Positions 7,300 to 12,211 of a stretch of DNA of 12,211 nt are shown in pieces. Within the stretch, counting starts at the first letter, position 1; each line of letters starts with the position of its first letter. The notes beneath the pieces were generated by a model. The model did not search any database, was not told the origin of the DNA, and worked only from the letters and a program-made list of their open reading frames with translations. A program made the translations under genes and the position numbers. Location of the stretch: assembly GCA_013115135.1 (NCBI GenBank), contig JABANP010000918.1, positions 1-12,211 on the forward strand, given 5' to 3'. Source of the DNA: Perkinsus olseni. Taxonomy: Eukaryota > Perkinsozoa > Perkinsida > Perkinsidae.

Positions 7300-7603
7300 A
7301 ATCCACAACTTCGAGAGTCTGCTTCTCGTGTTTCCGTAGATATTGCTGCGAGTCTAACCATCGACGGTACTTATCGAGGCCGGGGAAAAGGCGATCTGAT
7401 CGTCAGTTTTGTGGATGACAGAGGAATACCCTTGAGGTCCGAGAAGTCTTCCCCGGCTTACACTGGAGAAGGCCCGCGCCTGTTGTTGATGAGAGGGATT
7501 TCCAGATACACCGACGGAGTTCGCTCCCGAGCGAGTACTGAGCTGAATATATCAGACTTCCTGCGCGAATGCGGTGACGGCCCAGAAGCAATAACCAAAT
7601 TGC

Positions 7604-7649
7604 GTATGTCAGGACGCGAATTCGGCCTCTCTAGTAACTCTACTTCTAG
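7604..7649 (+). other. Predicted intron 4 (46 nt)
   Basis: This is the best intron in the window. It has a GTATGT donor, a tagtaac branch-like word 13 bases before the end, and a TTCTAG acceptor. It joins a frame-1 exon ending EAITKL to a frame-2 exon with LRDHLLMLRGSSTSDDLNVY. Confidence 0.75.
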
Positions 7650-7774
7650 GTCCGAGGCGACGGGACCTACGTGACCACCTTCTCATGCTCCGCGGCAGCT
7701 CTACCAGCGACGATCTCAATGTCTATCCCGCTTACGCATATGATGAGAGCATCCCCAATCGGTTCTTTGTTGAG

Positions 7775-7811
7775 GTAGCTTGTCCACGGGTCTCGTGTGT
7801 CGAGGGATCAG
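7775..7811 (+). other. Predicted intron 5 (37 nt)
   Basis: Donor GTAGCT and acceptor gatcag. The splice joins NRFFVE to YAHDHAHPLCWVATDSVTQ with the needed frame change. It is unusually short, and its low base count makes the call tentative. Confidence 0.5.
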
Positions 7812-8016
7812 TATGCTCATGACCATGCACATCCGCTTTGTTGGGTCGCCACAGACTCCGTGACACAGACTCTTCCAGCATTATCTTGTCCGGTTGATCG
7901 TTCTGCTGGTCGGGCGTTCATGTTTGCTGCTCCTGTCTGATTCAGTCGCGAGACTCTTTCAATCCCGCCGACATGGCGGGGCTGCGCAACGGGGATTTCA
8001 TGATACTCTTTAGCAG

Positions 8017-8132
8017 GTAGGTGAGTCAGTAACCGTGAACTCATATCGATGGCCCTCTTTCTGATCAGGGAGAACACGAGAAGGTGATGGGTTTCATGAA
8101 GAACTTCCACTACACTGATGCTCCCATGTCAG
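8017..8132 (+). other. Two predicted introns around a 15-base micro-exon
   Basis: Intron 8017-8068 (GTAGGT ... gatcag) and intron 8084-8132 (GTGATG ... gtcag) flank a 15-base exon, 8069-8083. Splicing both joins GLRNGDFMILFS to ITSRTMRIGYVTSTELTRAI in frame. The micro-exon makes this less certain than the single junctions. Confidence 0.45.
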
Positions 8133-8450
8133 AAACGGAAGTATAACAAGCCGAACTATGCGGATCGGTTATGTTACGTCGACTGAACTCACGAGAGCTA
8201 TCCGTGAAGGAGGTACAGTGATACCCCAAATCATCCTTGAAGTTAGTGGAAGTGATGGGTGCGTAAGCTGAAGTGGTTGCGGAAGTCCAACGCGGTGTTT
8301 GGCACTGCCACAGTGACTTCCCTGCACTTCTCCTTGCCGCCTGAAGCCCTAGAAAGTGGTTGTGATAGGTTCAATATTGGTAGACCGAGAGGCTTGGCTA
8401 TACGGGAGGATCGACTCGGACGCATCTTCGTTTACACTACTGGCTCCATC

Positions 8451-8470
8451 CTAGGCAAAAGTTTGCCTAG
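8451..8470. repeat. 9+2+9 palindrome near the 3' part of the gene
   Basis: Sequence ctaggcaaa-ag-tttgcctag. It lies in the unresolved junction between the RLGRIFVYTTGS frame and the downstream frame with DGRYQSQPETDRPPF. Confidence 0.85.
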
Positions 8471-8644
8471 TGACCCAACTATACTCACGACTTTCGAGTG
8501 GATGCCAGACTCGTGATGGTCGCTACCAATCCCAACCTGAGACTGACAGGCCGCCATTCCTGACTTTCTGTTGTTCTTACCTTGGTGGTACGTACCATAG
8601 CGTTGGTAGCCAGCCTTCAGGAAATTTGAAGGAATCAGAAGGCT

Positions 8645-8693
8645 AACGGCTAGTTGAGGAATTTCCTCAACTAAGCCGTAGAGTTTCAAACTC
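8645..8693. repeat. Two adjacent palindromes at the gene's 3' end
   Basis: Sequence tagttgaggaa-t-ttcctcaacta (8651-8673), extended imperfectly by cggc/gccg on each side, is followed by gagttt-c-aaactc (8681-8693). The stop codon of the last open segment falls just at the start of the first palindrome. Confidence 0.85.
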
Positions 8694-9221
8694 CTAAATC
8701 GGGTGAGCTTATTTGCCATTTCCACCATCTCCGCACGTACACTGTAACATCGTCATTATGTATAGGACTTATTCAATCTGAGTCATCCGTTGTCATAGCC
8801 GTTTAGAACGGTTTTTTGATTTTTTTCGCTCTGGAGAAGCCAGAGAAAAGGACTAGAAACTTTTTCATAAGGGTCTTGTGTTTCAAACACAGTGTTTGGG
8901 GCAGTAATCATGAATTGGGAGCGAACTCGGAGCCGCCCACGGCACCACGAGGAAGTTGAGCCAAGTAGGGTAGTGTGACGCAAATAATGCAGTCATGGAG
9001 CAAAAAAGGATTGACCCGAATCTAATAAATTATCGTAGTAGATTCCGGTTTCCAGTTGGTTAAGACGATTGACAGACAAGAAAAAGACTCGAAACTATCC
9101 CTTGTTCATCTCCTAGTCTAATCCACTGCGATTGCGTCCGTTCAGTTTCATAATAGCCTCATGGGGCATGAATCGGGACGTCACTCAGCAGTTCGCTCTG
9201 TAGGGCGGAACGAGAATCATC
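8694..9221. other. Gene-free stretch
   Basis: No gene was recognised. There is a T-rich run at 8812-8826, a hairpin ctctgg/ccagag (8829-8845), and two overlapping 7+1+7 palindromes, tgtgttt-c-aaacaca (8877-8891) and caaacac-a-gtgtttg (8884-8898). Confidence 0.6.
8877..8898. repeat. Overlapping 7+1+7 palindromes
   Basis: Sequence tgtgttt-c-aaacaca and caaacac-a-gtgtttg share their middle arm, as at 2356-2377. Confidence 0.85.
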
Positions 9222-9288
9222 ATGGCTAACACCGCTCGGCTGGGTCTTCAGGACGAGCCTGCGGATATTGTTCTGAGACCTAGCCAAC

Positions 9289-9303
9289 GCCGGGACTCCC
9301 GGC
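9289..9303. repeat. 7+1+7 palindrome within an open segment
   Basis: Sequence gccggga-c-tcccggc, coding part of RRDSRPG in the 9222 frame. Confidence 0.85.
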
Positions 9304-9417
9304 CCGGGAAGGTGTCGAGAGGAAGGAAAGAAAATTCTCGCAACAGCACGAGCGAATCGAGCGAATCGATCGACGCCAAGGCCAATCTCGCGCTAGCCGA
9401 ATTAGGGTTTGCGTGAC

Positions 9418-9432
9418 AGTCACACTGTGACT
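9418..9432. repeat. 7+1+7 palindrome
   Basis: Sequence agtcaca-c-tgtgact, overlapping a smaller gtgac-a-gtcac (9413-9423). Confidence 0.85.
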
Positions 9433-9585
9433 TGCCCCTTTGATCGTCATTGTGTGAAATCTTTCTGTTTGGTGCGTCACTTGCTGATGTCGGTGGTATC
9501 GCTATTACTCGCACTGTCGCGACGCTTCGCGCCGCTGCTTCAGGTTTCGCTTCAAGCGTTCCATCAGTCTTAACCAGTAAACACC

Positions 9586-9608
9586 TATGAGAGTCTCATA
9601 CTGAGACT
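9586..9608. repeat. Overlapping palindromes
   Basis: Sequence tatgag-agt-ctcata (9586-9600) and agtctca-tac-tgagact (9592-9608). Confidence 0.85.
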
Positions 9609-9628
9609 ATTGTGAAATGCCCGTGCAT

Positions 9629-9704
9629 CGAATTCGGCATGAGTCATACCCTAGGGTAGAGTATGGCTCATGCCGCATTCGCAATGCTAGGGTCCCTAGC
9701 ATTG
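9629..9704. repeat. Double hairpin: 21-bp stem then 11+1+11 palindrome
   Basis: The first stem pairs 9629-9649 with 9661-9681 (two mismatches, 11-nt loop ending in ctagggtaga). The second, caatgctaggg-t-ccctagcattg, begins at the very next base (9682-9704). The two stems abut with no spacer, and both centre on a ctaggg-type word. Confidence 0.9.
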
Positions 9705-10892
9705 AGCTCTGTTAGAGTTGTTGGGAGCCGGAAGCACGCACTGACTTATTGTTGACAGTTTGAGTCCTATCTGCGGGTGACCCAGAGTTACGCCCATTAT
9801 CTGCAACCATACTAGTCAGCACAATATCCAGACCTTATACCAATAACCAATGATCCTTATCAATAACCGAGTGATATACACAGTGTAAACTCAATTGTAT
9901 CCGCAGAGCAAATGGATACCTCAGAGGAGTACACAGATAATAACCCAGATATAACTTCTACTTAATACTCAGTCTTATACAGACTTACACAGCGTCTAGC
10001 TACGTAGCTAACACATATAGAGACAGAAAGGATACTCAGAGACAATCACGCAGAGCGATATCAACGCAGGTCAGTACTCAGAGGCGCCACAGAATGACGC
10101 GCACGCCAGTTAATTGTCAAAGTGCGCAGACGCCCAACAGAGTACTATAATACTGGCACTAATTCTTGTCGTACTTGCTTCTGCGTGGACTCTGCTCATG
10201 CGACCTGCCTCACAATCCTCCTATCCAGGATTGCAACCATGATGTAGGCCCAGCACAAGCAAATCCCTATTGGTGAGGAATCGTGGCTCAAGGGATTTGT
10301 TCGAGAGCCTCCCCTCGCTTTGAGGATTCTCAACAAATACTCAATCTACTTCCTTCTAGGGCTGAAGAGTGTAGGCATTGACAGTGCCCCATTGTGACCG
10401 ATTTCAATTTCCGACAACTACACTTAACGCAACGGATTGAAGCTGTTGAATTTTTCGCAATGGCTTATCCAGAGCGGCAACAAACGAACCGTTCCAAACG
10501 GTTATGATGATGAAATGAGAAGAGATAGGGAAAAAATCTCTCGCAGGTATAAGACACCGGGCGAGGATATAGCCGTCTAAGACGCACTCAGTTTGAGAGT
10601 GATCGCTCGACATGGTATTTCAGACTCCCCGGTGAAATGTCTGATGTTCATGTAAGTCTATCGAAAAACGACGATGATACAGTATCTCGAGCTCGGTGAA
10701 GGGGAGGTTCCCAGCCCAATGTCGTGGCGGAGTGGGGAGGGTCCCACGTAGCCTCTGCCTGTGACGCGCCGCGAGCCACTATTCGGAACACGCAACTCCG
10801 ATGTCGATTTTTGCTGCTACCCTACCGATTTTCCTGTAAATTTCTGACGACACGTGGAATGAGGTATGAAGGTCCCAGTTGGTTTGCTGTAG
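9705..10892. other. Gene-free stretch
   Basis: No gene was recognised. From about 9830 to 10085 the sequence has a different texture. It is A/C-rich, with loosely repeated words such as caataacc (twice), tactcaga or tactcagt (three times) and tacacag, and few palindromes apart from tagctacgtagcta (9997-10010). Later hairpins are caatcct/aggattg (10213-10233), caaatccct/agggatttg (10260-10299) and aaccgtt-cca-aacggtt (10487-10503). Open frames at 10724-11011 overlap the fragment below but are not recognisable. Confidence 0.5.
10260..10299. repeat. Hairpin, 9-bp arms, 22-nt loop
   Basis: Arm caaatccct (10260-10268) and complement agggatttg (10291-10299). Confidence 0.8.
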
Positions 10893-11249
10893 TCTGGGAA
10901 AACTCTGCAAGTGCTTCAACCATACGATACGAGTACAGGGGCGAGCGCTCTTTTCGCTGGCCCGGTGACGCAGGGCTCTACTCCGGCTGCCATATTTCGG
11001 CACCACCGTAGTGACGTTTTCATGATTTTGCTGCAGCGCGCCTCAAGCAACCACCCCATTCAATATGAAGCTTATGTCATCAAGTTCATGACAACAACCG
11101 TTGTTGAACAACGTCACAAGTTAGTAGAGTCGATGAGGACGACAGTTCTGCAGGGGCCCATGCTACATACTACAGCTGCGCACTATGCTATACCCTTTGG
11201 CCAACACGGTCACTGTTTGAACCAAATCATACATGTTTACTATTTTTAA
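10893..11249 (+). pseudogene. Possible degraded Pumilio (PUF) C-terminal repeat
   Basis: The frame opens right after a good acceptor-like tttgctgtag (ends 10892) and stays open to TAA at 11247-11249. Toward its end, IQYEAYVIKFM, then VEQRHKLVESMR, then YAIPFGQHGHCLNQIIHVYY follow the order of the last PUF repeat, which has a QYANYVVQKM-type helix, a QR..L...IR-type helix and a YGKHI..KLE-type helix. The last spacing is about ten residues longer than usual. PUF proteins bind mRNA 3' ends; a single partial repeat would not be functional. The palindrome caacaac-c-gttgttg (11092-11106) encodes TTTVV between the first two helices. I infer a fragment or relic; upstream repeats were not found. The similarity is from memory of the family pattern and could be chance. 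Confidence 0.35.
11092..11106. repeat. 7+1+7 palindrome within open segment
   Basis: Sequence caacaac-c-gttgttg, encoding Thr/Val-rich residues in the possible PUF fragment. Confidence 0.85.
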
Positions 11250-12211
11250 TATCACCACTTATTAACTGCACTTACCTTCTTCCTCTCCCCAGCTATCTCT
11301 CACTTTCAAGGGAAAAAGCCAATGGCTCGGGCCCCAAGGGGCTGAGCTCCTGTGGTCGATTCGCTAATGATAAGCGGCTAGTCCTCAGTTGTCTACCCTT
11401 CGGTCTCCGTCTTCCTTCAACCACCGTTCATCTCCACCGTTATCAACTCATGTCCGTCAACAACAAAACATTGAGCGGACATCCTATTGTGCATCACATA
11501 CCTGTGCAGTGGAGTGTTCTCCCCATGGTTATTTCATGGCTCAACGGTGGACTGCTGTGGGTCATCGCTGATGACTCATCAGAGTCCAATTGATCGGACG
11601 AGCTTCCCATACAATGAAGTGCTCCACTAACCAGGCTCACTATGTTGATACATCCGTGAGCCCTTTCGCGGCGGACCTCTGACTCGCTGACAACAGGGAC
11701 TTTCATTCCGGTCGCATGGTATTTAGTTACAGTTATCCCTGTATTGCCGACCCTGTACAATATATCAGCTCGCTGATCAGCTCCCCGTATTCGAAAGCCC
11801 AACCGGGTCCGCCTTGCCACATGGAGACTATTCATCTCCCCCTTCGTCTCTAGCTTTGGTCGAGATAGTTGATGTTGCTCATACCGCAGAGTTGGGAAAG
11901 GATTCTTGTCGACCTGCTGTGCCCGGCGCTCCCGAGCGATCGTGGGGCGCCGGGCACAGCTTCATTACGTAGTACTTGAAAAGGGAGGAAAGGGGTCCAC
12001 AATCGCGGCGCCTCTTCGGAAAAATCTGTGACACTATACAGCCAACCGGCAGCTTATACATCGGTCCAATAGTCTATCTTGATATGCACAATATTTAATG
12101 TATCGGGCACACTGTGCACATTCTCGGCATTCACTCTCATGTGGGATTTGTTTCACGATCCAAAGACCCATGAGTCTTTCGCGAACGTAAAATGAGCGGT
12201 AAACTACTTTC
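11250..12211. other. Gene-free stretch at the right edge
   Basis: Nothing is recognised. A minus-strand frame is open at 11835-11494 (113 codons, no known motif), which is within what chance allows. Hairpins lie at 11561-11575 (gtcatc-gct-gatgac), 11570-11580, 11916-11960 and 12162-12179. Confidence 0.5.
11916..11960. repeat. GC-rich hairpin, 14-bp perfect stem, 17-nt loop
   Basis: Arm gctgtgcccggcgc (11916-11929) and exact complement gcgccgggcacagc (11947-11960). No T-run follows, so it is not a bacterial-type terminator. Confidence 0.9.

Larger units (their letters stand above)
6615..7345 (+). repeat. Right arm of the inverted duplication
   Basis: This matches the reverse complement of about 215-1040 (see the left arm). 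Similarity starts upstream of the start codon near tcaattctcc and fades inside the fourth exon near cgtgtttccgtagat. The arm therefore carries a promoter-proximal piece and the first three to four exons, not a whole gene. No transposon-type ends or direct repeats were seen at its edges. Confidence 0.85.
6690..8665 (+). pseudogene. Multi-exon gene for a secreted protein (right copy), signal peptide frameshifted
   Basis: The start codon at 6690-6692 matches the signal-peptide start of the left copy. A 2-base difference near 6716 puts this copy out of frame and gives TAA at 6726-6728, so it is probably a pseudogene or needs an unseen start. Beyond that, open segments join across plausible introns: 6825-6887, 7015-7075 (GTGAGT), 7221-7263 (GTATTG), 7604-7649 (GTATGT, with a TAAC branch-like word and TTCTAG), 7775-7811, 8017-8068 (GTAGGT) and 8084-8132. 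Three junctions, near 7893-7945, 8240-8285 and 8430-8508, are unresolved. Notable residues are LSSIIVDSGGSELLA (exon 2), ATLGNPQLRE and DLIVSFVDDRGIPLR (exon 4), and PAYAYDESIPNRFFVE (exon 5). DSGGSELL resembles the catalytic DTG/DSG motif of pepsin-type proteases, but I see no clear second lobe. The family is not recognised. The last open segment ends with TAA at about 8663-8665, beside a hairpin. Confidence 0.6.
9222..9590 (+). pseudogene. Possible exon or gene fragment of unknown product
   Basis: ATG at 9222 opens 64 codons of hydrophilic, Ser/Arg-rich protein (RDSRPGKVSRGRKENSRNST), ending in SIDAKANLALAELGFA and TGA at 9414. The same frame resumes after a second TGA at 9441 with GASLADVGGIAITRTVATLR and runs to TGA at 9588. 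The interval between them contains the palindrome agtcaca-c-tgtgact (9418-9432), and the last stop lies in tatgag-agt-ctcata (9586-9600). It could be a coding sequence interrupted by palindromes, an intron without a clear acceptor, or chance. No family was recognised. Confidence 0.3.

Noticed and set aside
6890..7345. Firm call of a pepsin-type aspartic protease
   Set aside because: Only one DSG-like motif is visible and there is no convincing second lobe or flap. The match is too short, so it is kept as a possibility.
7817..8110. Minus-strand open frame of 97 codons
   Set aside because: It is antisense to exons of the plus-strand gene that connect through better splice signals.
8432..8728. 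Minus-strand open frame of 98 codons
   Set aside because: It overlaps the plus-strand exons and two hairpins and shows no family signal.
9405..9412. Telomere-like word ttagggtt
   Set aside because: It is a single occurrence inside an open frame with no tandem repetition.
11494..11835. Minus-strand open frame of 113 codons
   Set aside because: Its length is compatible with chance in 12 kb and no motif is visible. It is mentioned only in the region note.

Overview
This window looks like nuclear DNA from a eukaryote with small introns, probably a protist. There is no bacterial-style gene packing. The only convincing coding stretches are short open segments joined by GT-AG introns of roughly 37 to 63 bases, and a decayed hAT-type DNA transposon is present. 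I cannot name the organism. A Perkinsus-like alveolate is a weak guess from the short introns, the repeat decay and the base composition, not a call.

Layout. Bases 1 to about 1040 hold a broken minus-strand copy of a gene for a secreted protein, with its 5' flank. About 1040-4290 has no gene I can support. A hAT transposase pseudogene lies on the minus strand at about 4290-5170. About 5170-6615 is gene-free and rich in hairpins. A second, plus-strand copy of the secreted-protein gene starts at 6690 and runs as a chain of exons to about 8665. Only its first ~700 bases are matched by the copy at the left end, so the two form a diverged inverted duplication with about 5.6 kb between the arms. 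Bases 9222-9590 hold a weak open segment. Bases 10893-11249 hold a possible, degraded Pumilio (PUF) C-terminal repeat. The remaining stretches show nothing recognisable except hairpins.

The main signal is not a gene. The window is full of short, near-perfect palindromes of unrelated sequence but shared design: two arms of 6-11 bases (some 18-21) around a spacer that is very often 1 or 3 bases, most often 15 bases in all (7+1+7 or 6+3+6). I list 27 with arms of at least 7 and a 1-base spacer. About 0.75 would be expected in 12.2 kb of random sequence with equal base use. The inverted duplication acts as a natural control: at least five palindromes are in one copy and missing from the other. 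At 540-554 one arm is shared by both copies and only the second arm is new. This suggests that palindromes arise on the spot by snap-back copying of a neighbouring stretch, or by insertion of very small hairpin units. They fall in exons, introns, the transposon and spacers. They have created an in-frame stop, added codons in frame, supplied an intron 5' splice site and broken the transposase frame.
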